Shown here: positions 1 through 12,654 of the stretch, one piece after another | How the letters are laid out: each line of letters starts with the position of its first letter | Numbering within the stretch: the first letter of the stretch is position 1 | Assembly: GCA_036346355.1 (NCBI GenBank) | Contig: CM070584.1 | Coordinates: 54,953,097-55,017,096 of the forward strand | Direction: 5' to 3' | DNA from: Rhipidocladum racemiflorum | Lineage: Eukaryota; Streptophyta; Magnoliopsida; Poales; Poaceae | DNA length: 64,000 nucleotides | Notes under the pieces: model-generated | What the model saw: only the letters and a program-made list of their open reading frames with translations | What the model was told of the DNA's origin: nothing | Database searches by the model: none | Translations under genes and position numbers: made by a program

Positions 1-360
1 ATCCAACCAATCGCAAAACTGTGTCATACGCAGCATCATCCCTTCTTTGAAGATCGGGTTCCAGTTCCTTAGAGTGAAAAGATTCTTTCGCTAGATAGTT
101 TTCATGCTCACCCAAATCTGAGAATGGAAAATCAAGTTATTTCTAGTATAACATATACTCCAAAGTGTAGCTGAAGCAGCGGTGTTTAGAACCATATTTT
201 TCTTATTGCTCACCAATAACGAGCTATTGATTCATAGTCATAACCAATTGAAACACCAAAAAATCTCCAATGATGTTCCAAGTATTTCTAGCCACAATAC
301 AGTCAAAAAAGCAGATGATTGAGTTTTAAAGATCACTACAAAAGCTCCGGCAATGTGCGA
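1..360 (-). pseudogene. LINE 3' fragment, unit 1 (cut by window edge)
   Basis: This is the left-truncated first copy of the LINE-derived segment described in full at 8420-8829. Read on the minus strand, it still shows the aromatic-rich block around WSICYTRNN and the in-frame TAG after MKTI. The zinc-finger end near 300-360 is disturbed by small indels. Confidence 0.6.
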
Positions 361-512
361 TTGAAATAAAAAAACTAGTGGTTATTTTAAAATGAGGGAA
401 AACTTATAAAGAAATGGTAGAAAATAGCTTTTAGAAATATTTATCGCAATCGCTTTGACGTGTCAAGGTCTTATTCATTCTCGTTTATAATCGATAAAAG
501 GGGAAAGAACAC

Positions 513-796
513 GGCCGGTTTGATACCAAAAGCTATCCAAAAACACTGCACACCCCTTTTATGTAGCATCGTTCACAACAACACTAACACAGCTGGCCGG
601 TAATTAATGTATCAAAAGCTATCCAAAAACCGCACACCCCTTTTATGTAGCATCGTTCACAACAACACTAACACAGTGGCGGTAATTAAGGTATCAAAAG
701 CTATCCAAAAACACCGCACACCCCTTTTATGTAGCATCGTTCACAACAACACTAACACAGCTGGCCGGTAATTAAGGTATCAAAAGCTATCCAAAA
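513..796. repeat. 86-bp minisatellite, unit 1
   Basis: About three monomers run between a half-monomer starting GGCCGGTTTGATACC and the hAT left end. The monomer begins GGTATCAAAAGCTATCC and ends GGCCGGTAATTAA. One monomer here reads ACAGTGGCGG where the others read ACAGCTGGCCGG. Confidence 0.9.
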
Positions 797-2579
797 CAGG
801 GACGCAGAACAAAAATTGAGTGGGGGCATCTATATTATTGTAATAAGTAATCTTGACTATTGCAACTTACAACTTTCATAATAACTTTGCCATTCAAGAA
901 ACAAGTTAGAGGTCGAGTGAACTAACCTTTGCAATTTTTGAACAAAATGACTTTGAGACGATCGAGATACCACAATATCATAATGTAATATACATATATA
1001 TATCTTCTAAATAACGATATTATTCAGAAGAAGAAAAGTTAGTGCAAGCCATATAAACAAAGTTAATGAAGATAAATTTTAAGCGTAGAAAAGGAGTAAG
1101 TTTTTAGTACATACCTCGCATTTTTCCCACGACGATTTTTGTCTTATGGAAGCGATCAATGATCACCTCATTAGTGATCGTGTCTAGCATATCATTTTCT
1201 CTGAAGCAAATGAGGCTATAGCTCAAAAACTTGTCCCTAATCTTGTTCCTTAAAGCATTCTTCACAGTTTTCATGGTCGAAACATCTCTCAACGATTGCG
1301 AGCAACAGGAAGAATGACTGCTAATTTCAAAAGACGATAAACCAAAGGATATGATAGATGCTTCCTTGTATCTACCATCAGTTTAGCTAGATCACCTATA
1401 TTTTCCAAGATAGCAAATCGTGTATCATGGAGTATATTATCTATGTAGAGCCCAAGTTCATGCTCAAGTGTCACCATATCCTTGTGATTGAAGTCATCAG
1501 GATAAAATCCCGATTTCCTCATGCTGATTGGGATGATAATATGCCATTCTCTTTCTTTTAACTGGATCCCGAGGAAGCTTGTCTAAATCAATTAATTGAG
1601 GCACTACAGAAATTTCTCTCAATGTAGGTTTTGATGTATTTGCACTTGAACTCCCTACAATGGTGTTGATATTGTTGATTTTCTTATCAAAAATTGTCCA
1701 TTATCTTCCCCTACCAAATCATAGATGGTGTATTATAATGGTGAAATTATAATGATGGTGTATTATCAACTTGATGAATGATGATTGATGACTATACCAA
1801 ATCCCGGGCGGCGGGCGCTCATCCAATCCTTGGCACTTTGGCAGACCTCCACTCCCCTTCTCTTCTGTCGATTCCCTCTTACGGCCGTGACAGGCGGTCG
1901 CCCTCTCCCTCCACGCAGCGACGCGCCGCCTGGCTCCCACCGCTCCTTGCCGGCGCCGCTCCCCTCTTCCCGAACTGACCGACACGGTGGCTGCCTCCCT
2001 CCGCTCCCGAGTCCCGACCGGCGCCGCCTCCCTCTTCCGGCCGAAGCCGGGCCGCCGTCGCTGGCTCCCGGGCCGACACGCCGACACCGCCTCCCTCTCC
2101 CTCCACGCCGAGGCGCCGCTGCCCTGGCTCGTGCGGTTGTGCCTCGTGACTCCACCGCTCGCGGCCGACGCTCCCCTCTTCCCCGAACCGGTCGACGCCG
2201 CCAGCCGCCTCCCTCCACAGCTCCGCTCCCGACTGGCGCCGCCTCCCCTCTTCCCCGAGCGCGGCCGACGCCGTCGCCCTGGCTCTCGAGTCCGACGAAA
2301 CCGCCTCCCTCCACGGTCGTGTGATCATGCGCCCGTGTGATTTCGCATTTTCGCTGGGAGCCTGGGATTTGGGGAGGGGAGAAGATTGAAGACGCGGTCG
2401 TGTGATGCGTCCGACGTGGGAGGCTTGCGATGGAAGGGAGAGGAGAAAACAGGGGGAGTGGGGGCCATACTTCAGATTTGACTGGGGGCCCACATGTCAT
2501 AGGCTTGAGGGGTATAACTAAAAGTAAAAATTGACTGGGGGCCGAGGCCCCCACTCAGTACACGCTAAGTCCGCCCCTG
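797..2579 (-). mobile_element. hAT deletion derivative, copy 1
   Basis: The left terminus is damaged (CAGGGACGCAG instead of CAGGGGCGGACGCAG). The right terminus is the inverted sequence ending CCGCCCCTG. The transposase-derived frames read from right to left. The left flank is minisatellite and the right flank begins CATCTGTG, so there is no target-site duplication. Confidence 0.85.
1104..1720 (-). pseudogene. hAT transposase remnant, copy 1
   Basis: The N-terminal stub is followed by the C-terminal dimerisation region in two overlapping frames (1289-1522 and 1104-1292). The conserved ATATVERCFSTMK stretch is broken here by an indel near 1295-1310. Confidence 0.8.
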
Positions 2580-4130
2580 CATCTGTGCCTTCGAAAAGGA
2601 AACAAAAAATGGTTGTGTCCATCTTGAACTTTCACGTACTAGTACTGTGTCTATCTAGATGAATGATCACACATTAACAGATGTTTTTTCTATATACAAA
2701 TGGTCAGAATCAAGGTAAAAACTATTGGAAGATTTGATATTTGAACCTGCTATAGTTAGAATCCTATAGATAGAAGGATTAGATTGTAGCTATCCGTAAT
2801 TGGTTGTTACTATTTACAGCATGTAATCTCCTACCTGTATACGCCACGGTGAGGGCTTTTCTCACCTTATTTAACACGTAGTCGCGACCTCCAAAGAGGT
2901 TGAAACGCTTCTGCCAAAGCTGTGAAATCCTTCATGGTAGATTTAGTTAATCAAGAATTATGAAATTTGTTCAGGATTGTAGGGGTAAAAAAAAAGAAGC
3001 GGATGACTGTGTTCTAGGATCCTACGTACCTACTAGGAGACTGTATACGTTGTGGAAGGCTCAGGTGCTCCCTAGACACCCCCTTTAAAGGTTATATTGC
3101 AGTTATTCTGGCTTTTAGATATATATTTCCAATTTTTTTTTGCAGTTTTTCTCTAATCTTAGATGTTCGTTTATAAATGTCCATCCATTGATTTCTAACC
3201 AGGTTAAGAAAAACATCAATCAAGAACGTAAATAATGTCATATTGCAGCTAGCGGACAAGCTGAACTTACTTATTATTTGGATACCCCAAGATATCACAT
3301 TAATCCGAACAATTAAACCGATTGATCGACACATGGATATTGCGCGACTAAATCTTTGTAAATTTCTTCGATCCGATAATAAATAGCTGCCATTTTATCC
3401 TGAGATCATACGTTGCAACGACCCGGTTGATCACCGGTTGCATTCAGTGACGCGCGTACGTTCACACAAAATACGCAAGCCAGGACACAATGGCCGTTTA
3501 CAGAAAACAGTAACAGGAAAGACCGATCGACTTTGTAAACCATCCATCTGGGAGAGGCCGAAACTTTGTTCATTGGCTGGATTAATTATGTCCTTTTATT
3601 GCAAATGCGTTAAGTTTATCGCGGTAGCTTGGCTGTGGCTAGATACAATCGCAATCCAACTGGTAAGCTGGCAGACGTACGTACCCTTCTGATGATCTTG
3701 CAACTGTACGCTTGCATTTGTGAATGTCTAACTAATGGTAAGTTTGTTTGGGAATTTCTGCCGATTTACGGGGTTCTAATATGTACGAATTACGATCATT
3801 CGTTCGGCAATTAAAAAAAAATCTCAAGTTAAACTGAATTTGATAAACCCCTGCAAGTTATTTTCTAGTATTTTCACGCTGGCGAATACCAAACGCCAAG
3901 CAATGTGCGATTTTTTAGATCAAAAGGGCATCGACATGCCGATTCCATTGAAAGAAACCCAAGGTTCAAATCGATTAACAGAGCAAAAGCACATTTCACA
4001 TGACCCATTCACAGAACTCCCCTACAGGGAACAAAAGCACACTCAGAAAGCAGAAAAAGAGCACAGAAAACTTCTATCATTGCTTATTCGTCAAAAAAAA
4101 AAACTGAAAGGAGCATCAGATTGCGTCAGG
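2580..4130. other. Unrecognised ~1.5 kb segment of the array unit (first of seven)
   Basis: This segment joins the right end of hAT to the LINE fragment. It recurs at about 6824-8380, 11062-12610, 15257-16810, 19462-21010, 23672-25200 and 27890-29440. Reading frames of 60-120 codons exist on both strands (for example minus-strand 3092-3334), but they are not kept in every unit and match no family I recognise. I see no terminal repeats that would make it a separate transposon. A short palindrome-like stretch (ACCGGTTGATCACCGGT) lies near 3420. I call no gene here. Confidence 0.7.
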
Positions 4131-4177
4131 AAACTTGTCATCAACACTGTCAAGAATTTCATCTCCTTTCAGTTTGT

Positions 4178-4583
4178 TCATTCGCTTATCACGTCCCAGC
4201 AAGAAAGGAGCTCGAATTTTGGCATCCAACCAATCGCAAAACTGTGTCATACGCGACATCATCCCTTCTTTGAAGATCGGGTTCCAGTTCCTTAGAGTGA
4301 AAAGATTCTTTCGCTAGATAGTTTTCATGCTCACCCAAATCTGAGAATGGAAAATCAAGTTATTTCTAGTATAACATATACTCCAAAGTGTAGCTGAAGC
4401 AGCGGTGTTTAGAACCATATTTTTCTTATTGCTCAGCCAATAACGAGCTATTGATTCATAGTCATAACCAATTGAAACACCAAAAAATCTCCAATGATGT
4501 TCCAAGTATTTCTAGCCACAATCTGAGTCAAAAAAGCAGGATGATTGACAGTTGACATCACTACAAAAGCTCAGTAATGTGCG
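4178..4583 (-). pseudogene. LINE 3' fragment, unit 2
   Basis: Same segment as at 8420-8829. An extra C near 4197 changes the frame downstream of the in-frame TAG. The zinc-finger cysteine region near 4550-4583 is scrambled. Confidence 0.65.
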
Positions 4584-4734
4584 ATTGAAATAAAAAACTA
4601 GTGGTTATTTTAAAATGAGGGAAAACTTATAAAGAAATGGTAGAAAATAGCTTTTAGAAATATTTATCGCAATCGCTTTGACGTGTCAAGGTCTTATTCA
4701 TTCTCGTTTATAATCGATAAAAGGGGAAAGAACA

Positions 4735-5023
4735 CGGCCGGTTTGATACCAAAAGCTATCCAAAAACACTGCACACCCCTTTTATGTAGCATCGTTCACA
4801 ACAACACTAACACAGCTGGCCGGTAATTAAGGTATCAAAAGCTATCCAAAAACACTGCACACCCCTTTTATGTAGCATCGTTCACAACAACACTAACACA
4901 GCTGGCCGGTAATTAAGGTATCAAAAGCTATCCAAAAACACTGCACACCCCTTTTATGTAGCATCGTTCACAACAACACTAACACAGCTGGCCGGTAATT
5001 AAGGTATCAAAAGCTATCCAAAA
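4735..5023. repeat. 86-bp minisatellite, unit 2
   Basis: Three nearly perfect monomers run up to the hAT left end. This copy shows the consensus best. Confidence 0.92.
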
Positions 5024-5333
5024 CAGGGGCGGACGCAGAACAAAAATTGAGTGGGGGCATCTATATTATTGTAATAAGTACTGACTATTGCAACTTACAA
5101 CTTTCATAATAACTTTGCCATTCAGTAAAACAAGTTAGAGGTCGAGTGAACTAACCTTTGCAATTTTTGAACAAAATGACTTTGAGACGATCGAGATACC
5201 ACAATATCATAATGTAATATACATATATATATCTTCTAAATAACGATATTATCTCAGAAGAAGAAAAGTTAGTGCAAGCCATATAAACAAAGTTAATGAA
5301 GATAAATTTTAAACGTAGAAAAGGAGTAAGTTT

Positions 5334-5952
5334 TTAGTACATACCTTTGCATTTTTCCCACGATTTATTTTTTGTCTTATGGAAACGATCAATGATCACC
5401 TCATTAGTGATCGTGTCTAGCATATCATTTTCTCTGAAGCAAATGAGGCTATAGCTCAAAAACTTGTCCCTAATCTTGTTCCTTAAAGCATTCTTCACAG
5501 TTTTCATGGTCGAAACATCTCTCAACAATTGCTGAGCAACAGGAAGAATATTTGCTAATTTCAAAAGACGATAAACCAAAGGATATGATAGATGCTTCCT
5601 TGTATCTACCATCAGTTTAGCTAGATCACCTATATTTTCCAAGATAGCAAATCGTGTATCATGGAGTATATTATCTATGTAGAGCCCAAGTTCATGCTCA
5701 AGTGTCACCATATCCTTGTGATTGAAGTCATCAGGATAAAATCCCGATTTCCTCATGCTGATTGGGATGATAATATGCCATTCTCTTTCTTTTAACTGGA
5801 TCCCGAGGAAGCTTGTCTAAATCAATTAATTGAGGCACTACAGAAATTTCTCTCAATGTAGGTTTTGATGTATTTGCACTTGAACTCCCTACAATGGTGT
5901 TGATAGTCATGATTTTCTTATCAAAAAATTGTCCATTATCTTCCCCTACCAA
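5334..5952 (-). pseudogene. hAT transposase remnant, copy 2
   Basis: An N-terminal stub (5731-5952, with a SSSANTSKPTLREI-type leader) meets a C-terminal hAT dimerisation region (5334-5756) in a different frame. The intervening catalytic domain is missing. In this copy the ATATVERC part of the dimerisation motif is replaced after an indel, although VSTMK remains. Confidence 0.82.
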
Positions 5953-6053
5953 ATCATAGATGGTGTATTATAATGGTGAAATTATAATGATGGTGTATTA
6001 TCAACTTGATGAATGATGATTGATGACTATACCAAATCCCGGGCGGCGGGCGC

Positions 6054-6570
6054 TCATCCAATCCTTGGCACTTTGGCAGACCTCCACTCCCCTTCTCTTC
6101 CTGTCGATTCCCCCTCTTCTGGCCAGACAGGCCAGTGCGCCCTCTCCCTCCACGCCGGGCGACGCCGCCGCCCTGGCTCCCACCGCTCCTTGCCGGCGCC
6201 GCTCCCCTCTTCCCCGAACCGACCGACACGGTGACGCTGCCTCCCTCCGCTCGAGTCCCGGCGCGCGCCTCCTCTTCCGGCGGCGCGGCCGCCGCCGTCG
6301 CCCTGGCTCCCAGCGACACGCCGACACCGCCTCCCTCTCCCTCCACGCCGGGCGACGCCGCTGCCCTGGCTCGTGCGGTTGTGCCTCGTGACTCCCACCG
6401 CTCGCGGCCGACGCCGCTCCCCTCTTCCCCGAACCGGTCGACGCCGCCAGCCGCCTCCCTCCACAGCTCCGCTCCCGACTGGCGCCGCCTCCCCTCTTCC
6501 CCGAGCGCGGCCGACGCCGTCGCCCTGGCTCTCGAGTCCGACGAAACCGCCTCCCTCCACGGTCGTGTGA
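6054..6570. repeat. CpG-rich, internally repeated 5' region of the hAT element
   Basis: This block, present in all eight hAT copies, is very GC-rich. It contains imperfect repeats of about 190-220 bp: CTCCCTCCACGCCGGGCGA occurs near 6146 and again near 6336, and CTCTTCCCCGAACCG occurs near 6209 and 6422. Long open frames exist on both strands but follow from base composition. By position it is the 5' untranslated or promoter region of the minus-strand element. The counterpart in other copies lies just left of each right terminus. Confidence 0.6.
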
Positions 6571-8419
6571 TCATGCGCCCGTGTGATTTAGCATTTTTTG
6601 GGAGCCTGGGATTTGGGGAGGGGAGAAGATTGAAGACGCGGTCGTGTGATGCGTCCGACGTGGGAGGCTTGCGATGGAAGGGAGAGGAGAAAACAGGGGG
6701 AGTGGGGGCCATACTTCAGATTTGACTGGGGGCCCACATGTCATAGGCTTGAGGGGTATAACTAAAAGTAAAAATTGACTGGGGGCCGAGGCCCCCACTC
6801 AGTACACGCTAAGTCCGCCCCTGCATCTGTGCCTTCGAAAAGGAAACAAAAAATGGTTGTGTCCATCTTGAACTTTCACGTACTAGTACTGTGTCTATCT
6901 AGATGAATGATCACACATTAATGATGTTTTTTCTATATACAAATGGTCAGAATCAAGGTAAAAACTATTGGAAGATTTGATATTTGAACCTGCTATAGTT
7001 AGAATCCTATAGATAGAAGGATTAGATTGTAGCTATCCGTAATTGGTTGTTACTATTTACAGCATGTAATCTCCTACCTGTATACGCCACGGTGAGGGCT
7101 TTTCTCACCTTATTTAACACGTAGTCGCGACCTCCAAAGAGGTTGAAACGCTTCTGCCAAAGCTGTGAAATCCTTCATGGTAGATTTAGTTAATCAAGAA
7201 TTATGAAATTTGTTCAGGATTGTAGGGGTAAAAAAAAAGAAGCGGATGACTGTGTTCTAGGATCCTACGCACCTACTAGGAGATCAGATATCGTTGTGGA
7301 AGGCTCAGGTGCTCCCTAGACACCCCCTTTAAAGGTTATATTGCAGTTATTCTGGCTTTTAGATATATATTTCCAATTTTTTTTTGCAGTTTTTCTCTAA
7401 TCTTAGATGTTCGTTTATAAATGTCCATCCATTGATTTCTAACCAGGTTAAGAAAAACATCAATCAAGAACGTAAATAATGTCATATTGCAGCTAGCGGA
7501 CAAGCTGAACTTACTTATTATTTGGATACCCCAAGATATCACATTAATCCGAACAATTAAACCGATTGATCGACACATGGATATTGCGCGACTAAATCTT
7601 TGTAAATTTCTTCGATCCGATAATAAATAGCTGCCATTTTATCCTGAGATCATACGTTGCAACGACCGGTTGATCACGGTTGCATTCGATGGCGCGTACG
7701 TTCACACAAAATACGCAAGCCAGGACACAATGGCCGTTTACAGAAAACAGTAACAGGAAAGACCGATCGACTTTGTAAACCATCCATCTGGGAGAGGCCG
7801 AAACTTTGTTCATTGGCTGGATTAATTATGTCCTTTTATTGCAAATGCGTTAAGTTTATCGCGGTAGCTTGGTCGTGGCTAGATACAATCGCAATCCAAG
7901 CGTAAGCCGCAGACGACGCATTCTTCTCGATGATCTTGCAATCAGACGCTTGCATTTGTGAATGTCTAACTAATGGTAAGTTTGTTTGGGAATTTACGCG
8001 ATTTACGGGGTTCTAATATGTACGAATTACGATCATTCGTTCGGCAATTAAAAAAAAATCTCAAGTTAAACTGAATTTGATAAACCCCTGCAAGTTATTT
8101 TCTAGTATTTTCACGCTGGCGAATACCAAACGCCGGCAATGTGCGATTTTTTTTAGATCAAAAGGGCATCAGACATGCCCAGCCTCCATTGAAAGAAACC
8201 CAAGGTTCAAATCGATTAACGAGCAAAAGCACATTTCACATGACCCATTCACAGAACTCCCCTACAGGGAACAAAAGCACACTCAGAAAGCAGAAAAAGA
8301 GCACTGAAAACTTCTATCATTGCTTATTCGTCAAAAAAAAAAAAACTGAAAGGAGCATCAGATTGCGTCAGGAAACTTGTCATCAACACTGTCAAGAATT
8401 TCATCTCCTTTCAGTTTGT

Positions 8420-8829
8420 TCATTCGCTTATCACGTCCAGCAAGAAAGGAGCTCGAATTTTGGCATCCAACCAATCGCAAAACTGTGTCATACGCAGCAT
8501 CATCCCTTCTTTGAAGATCGGGTTCCAGTTCCTTAGAGTGAAAAGATTCTTTCGCTAGATAGTTTTCATGCTCACCCAAATCTGAGAATGGAAAATCAAG
8601 TTATTTCTAGTATAACATATACTCCAAAGTGTAGCTGAAACGACAGTGTTTAGAACCATATTTTTCTTATTGCTCAGCCAATAACGAGCTATTGATTCAT
8701 AGTCATAACCAATTGAAACACCAAAAAAATCTCCAATGATGTTCCAAGTATTTCTAGCCACAATACAGTCAAAAAACAGATGATTGACAGTTTCAGCATC
8801 ACTACAAAAGCTCCGGCAATGTGCGATTG
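8420..8829 (-). pseudogene. Non-LTR retrotransposon (LINE) 3' end with zf-RVT zinc finger, unit 3
   Basis: This is the best copy of the LINE-derived segment. The minus strand reads a zinc-finger block of the zf-RVT type found at the C-terminus of plant LINE reverse transcriptases: HCRSFCSDAETVNHLFFDC, with Cys, Cys, His and Cys ligands in order. It is followed by the usual tail with WNIIGDFFGVSIG and ATLWSICYTRNNLIF. The frame runs to MKTI, meets an in-frame TAG, and continues in the same frame with LFTLRNWNPIFKEG and FCDWLDAKIRAPF before the next stop. The reverse transcriptase and endonuclease domains are absent, so this is a 5'-truncated, dead fragment. The family assignment rests on motif recognition. 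Confidence 0.78.
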
Positions 8830-8978
8830 AAATAAAAAAACTAGTGGTTATTTTAAAATGAGGGAAAACTTATAAAGAAATGGTAGAAAATAGCTTTTAG
8901 AAATATTTATCGCAATCGCTTTGACGTGTCAAGGTCTTATTCATTCTCGTTTATAATCGATAAAAAGGGGAAAGAACA

Positions 8979-9267
8979 CGGCCGGTTTGATACCAAAAGC
9001 TATCCAAAAACACTGCACACCCCTTTTATGTAGCATCGTTCACAACAACACTAACACAGCTGGCCGGTAATTAAGGTATCAAAAGCTATCCAAAAACACT
9101 GCACACCCCTTTTATGTAGCATCGTTCACAACAACACTAACACAGCTGGCCGGTAATTAAGGTATCAAAAGCTATCCAAAAACACTGCACACCCCTTTTA
9201 TGTAGCATCGTTCACAACAACACTAACACAGCTGGCCGGTAATTAAGGTATCAAAAGCTATCCAAAA
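8979..9267. repeat. 86-bp minisatellite, unit 3
   Basis: Three near-identical monomers end at the hAT left terminus. Confidence 0.92.
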
Positions 9268-11061
9268 CAGGGGCGGACGCAGAACAAAAATTGAGTGGGG
9301 GCATCTATATTATTGTAATAAGTACTGACTATTGCAACTTACAACTTTCATAATAACTTTGCCATTCAAGAAACAAGTTAGAGGTCGAGTGAACTAACCT
9401 TTGCAATTTTTGAACAAAATGACTTTGAGACGATCGAGATACCACAATATCATAATGTAATATACATATATATATCTTCTAAATAACGATATTATCTGTA
9501 AAGAAGAAAAGTTAGTGCAAGCCATATAAACAAAGTTAATGAAGATAAATTTTAAACGTAGAAAAGGAGTAAGTTTTTAGTACATACACTGCATTTTTCC
9601 CACGACGATTTTTTGTCTTATGGAAACGATCAATGATCACCTCATTAGTGATCGTGTCTAGCATATCATTTTCTACGAAGCAAATGAGGCTATAGCTCAA
9701 AAACTTGTCCCTAATCTTGTTCCTTAAAGCATTCTTCACAGTTTTCATGGTCGAGAAACATCTCTCAACAGTTGCAGTAGCAACAGGAAGAATGACTGCT
9801 AATTTCAAAAGACGATAAACCAAAGGATATGATAGATGCTTCCTTGTATCTACCATCAGTTTAGCTAGATCACCTATATTTTCCAAGATAGCAAATCGTG
9901 TATCATGGAGTATATTATCTATGTAGAGCCCAAGTTCATGCTCAAGTGTCACCATATCCTTGTGATTGAAGTCATCGTGGATAAAATCCCGATTTCCTCA
10001 TCTTGATTGGGATGATAATATGCCATTCTCTTTCTTTTAACCGGATCCCGAGGAAGCTTGTCTAAATCAATTAATTGAGGCACTACGAGAAATTTCTCTC
10101 AATGTAGGTTTTGATGTATTTGCACTTGAACTCCCTACAATGGTGTTGATAGTCATGATTTTCTTATCAAAAAATTGTCCATTATCTTCCCCTACCAAAT
10201 CATAGATGGTGTATTATAATGGTGAAATTATAATGATGGTGTATTATCAACTTGATGAATGATGATTGATGACTATACCAAATCCCGGGCGGCGGGCGCT
10301 CATCCAATCCTTGGCACTTTGGCAGACCTCCACTCCCCTTCTCTTCCTGTCGATTCCCCCTCTTCTGGCCAGACAGGCCAGTGCGCCCTCTCCCTCCACG
10401 CCGGGCGACGCCGCCGCCCTGGCTCCCACCGCTCCTTGCCGGCGCCGCTCCCCTCTTCCCCGAACCGACCGACACGGTGACGCTGCCTCCCTCCGCTCCC
10501 GAGTCCCGACTGGCGCCGCCTCCCCTCTTCCGGCCGAGCGCGGCCGCCGCCGTCGCCCTGGCTCCCAGCGACACGCCGACACCGCCTCCCTCTCCCTCCA
10601 CGCCGGGCGACGCCGCTGCCCTGGCTCGTGCGGTTGTGCCTCGTGACTCCCACCGCTCGCGGCGACGCCGCTCCTCTCTTCCCGAACCGGCCGACGCCGC
10701 CACCGCCTCCTCCACAGCCTCGGCCCCGATCGGGCGCCGCCTCCTCTTCCGGCGGCGCCGACGCCGGCCGCTCGGCTCTCGAGTCCGACGAAACCGCCTC
10801 CCTCCACGGTCGTGTGATCATGCGCCCGGGGGAGTTCGCCTTTTCGCTGGAGCCTGGGATTTGGGGAGGAGAAGATTGAAGACGCGGTCGTGTGATGCGT
10901 CCGACGTGGGAGGCTTGCGATGGAAGGGAGAGGAGAAAACAGGGGAGTGGGGCCATACTTCAGATTTGACTGGGGCCCACATGTCATAGGCTTGAGGGGT
11001 ATAACTAAAAGTAAAATTGATCGGGGCCGAGGCCCCACTCAAGACACGCTAAGTCCGCCTG
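9268..11061 (-). mobile_element. hAT deletion derivative, copy 3
   Basis: The left terminus is intact (CAGGGGCGGACGC). The right terminus is shortened to CCGCCTG, with runs of G or C one to two bases shorter than in copy 2. The right flank again begins CATCTGTG. Confidence 0.88.
9536..10200 (-). pseudogene. hAT transposase remnant, copy 3
   Basis: The C-terminal region (9536-9955) is intact through the dimerisation motif ATATVERCFSTMK. Its start codon context is lost, and the N-terminal stub is out of frame. Confidence 0.82.
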
Positions 11062-12654
11062 CATCTGTGCCTTGAAAAGGAAACAAAAATGGTTGTGTCC
11101 ATCTTGAACTTTCACGTACTAGTACTGTGTCTATCTAGATGAATGATCACACATTAATGATGTTTTTTCTATATACAAATGGTCGTAATCAAGGTAAAAA
11201 CTATTGGAAGATTTGATATTTGAACCTGCTTATAGTTAGAATCCTATAGATAGAAGGATTAGATTGTAGCTATCCGTAATTGGTTGTTACTATTTACAAA
11301 GATGTAATCTCCTACCAGATACGCCACGGTGAGGGCTTTTCTCACCTTATTTAACACGTAGTCGCGACCTCCAAAGAGGTTGAAACGCTTACGCCAAAGC
11401 CGTGAAATCCTTCATGGTAGATTTAGTTAATCAAGAATTATGAAATTTGTTCAGGATTGTAGGGGTAAAAAAAAAGAAGCGGATGACTGTGTTCTAGGAT
11501 CCTACGTACCTACTAGGAGACTGTATACGTTGTGGAAGGCTCAGGTGCTCCCTAGACACCCCCTTTAAAGGTTATATTGCAGTTATTCTGGCTTTTAGAT
11601 ATATATTTCCAATTTTTTTTTGCAGTTTTTCTCTAATCTTAGATGTTCGTTTATAAATGTCCATCCATTGATTTCTAACCAGGTTAAGAAAAACATCAAT
11701 CAAGAACGTAAATAATGTCATATTGCAGCTAGCGGACAAGCTGAACTTACTTATTATTTGGATACCCCAAGATATCACATTAATCCGAACAATTAAACCG
11801 ATTGATCGACACATGGATATTGCGCGACTAAATGCTGTAAATTTCTTCGATCCGATAATAAATAGCTGCCATTTTATCCTGAGATCATACGTTGCAACGA
11901 CCCGGTTGATCACCGGTTGCATTCAGTGACGCGCGTACGTTCACACAAAATACGCAAGCCAGGACACAATGGCCGTTTACAGAAAACAGTAACAGGAAAG
12001 ACCGATCGACTTTGTAAACCATCCATCTGGGAGAGGCCGAAACTTTGTTCATTGGCTGGATTAATTATGTCCTTTTATTGCAAATGCGTTAAGTTTATCG
12101 CGGTAGCTTGGCTGTGGCTAGATACAATCGCAATCCAACTGGTAAGCTGGCAGACGTACGTACCCTTCTGATGATCTTGCAACTGTACGCTTGCATTTGT
12201 GAATGTCTAACTAATGGTAAGTTTGTTTGGGAATTTCTGCCGATTTACGGGGTTCTAATATGTACGAATTACGATCATTCGTTCGGCAATTAAAAAAAAA
12301 TCTCAAGTTAAACTGAATTTGATAAACCCCTGCAAGTTATTTTCTAGTATTTTCACGCTGGCGAATACCAAACGCCGGCAATGTGCGATTTTTTTTAGAT
12401 CAAAAGGGCATCGACATGCCCTGATTCCATTGAAAGAAACCCAAGGTTCAAATCGATTAACAGAGCAAAAGCACATTTCACATTACCCATTCACAGAACT
12501 CCCCTACAGGGAACAAAAGCACACTCAGAAAGCAGAAAAAGAGCACAGAAAACTTCTATCATTGCTTATTCGTCAAAAAAAACTGAAAGGAGCATCGACA
12601 AGGCCAGAAACTTGTCATCAACACCGCCAAGAATTTCATCTCCTTTCAGTTTGT

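Larger units (their letters stand above)
5024..6823 (-). mobile_element. hAT deletion derivative, copy 2 (termini intact)
   Basis: Both termini are well preserved: CAGGGGCGGACGCAG on the left and the inverted CAGGGGCGGACTTAGCGTG on the right. They share the first 11-12 bases as a terminal inverted repeat, typical of hAT elements. The next bases (GAGTGGGGGC) are also shared in inverted orientation. The right part is a CpG-rich block of about 500 bp. The left part carries the transposase remnant. The flanking 8-mers differ (ATCCAAAA left, CATCTGTG right), so this copy is not bounded by a simple insertion duplication. Confidence 0.9.

Noticed and set aside
1766..2554. Long open frames (up to about 260 codons) on both strands in the CpG-rich part of each hAT copy
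   Set aside because: They occur in several frames at once, are low-complexity Arg/Pro/Gly/Ala, and change frame between copies. They reflect base composition.
3840..4295. Plus-strand frames of 130-150 codons ending FEDRVPVP, opposite the LINE fragment
   Set aside because: They are the antisense shadow of the LINE-derived segment and are not kept in all units.
4735..5023. The 86-bp repeats as a CRISPR-like array
   Set aside because: The whole 86 bp is repeated with no unique spacers, and the context is a plant nuclear genome.
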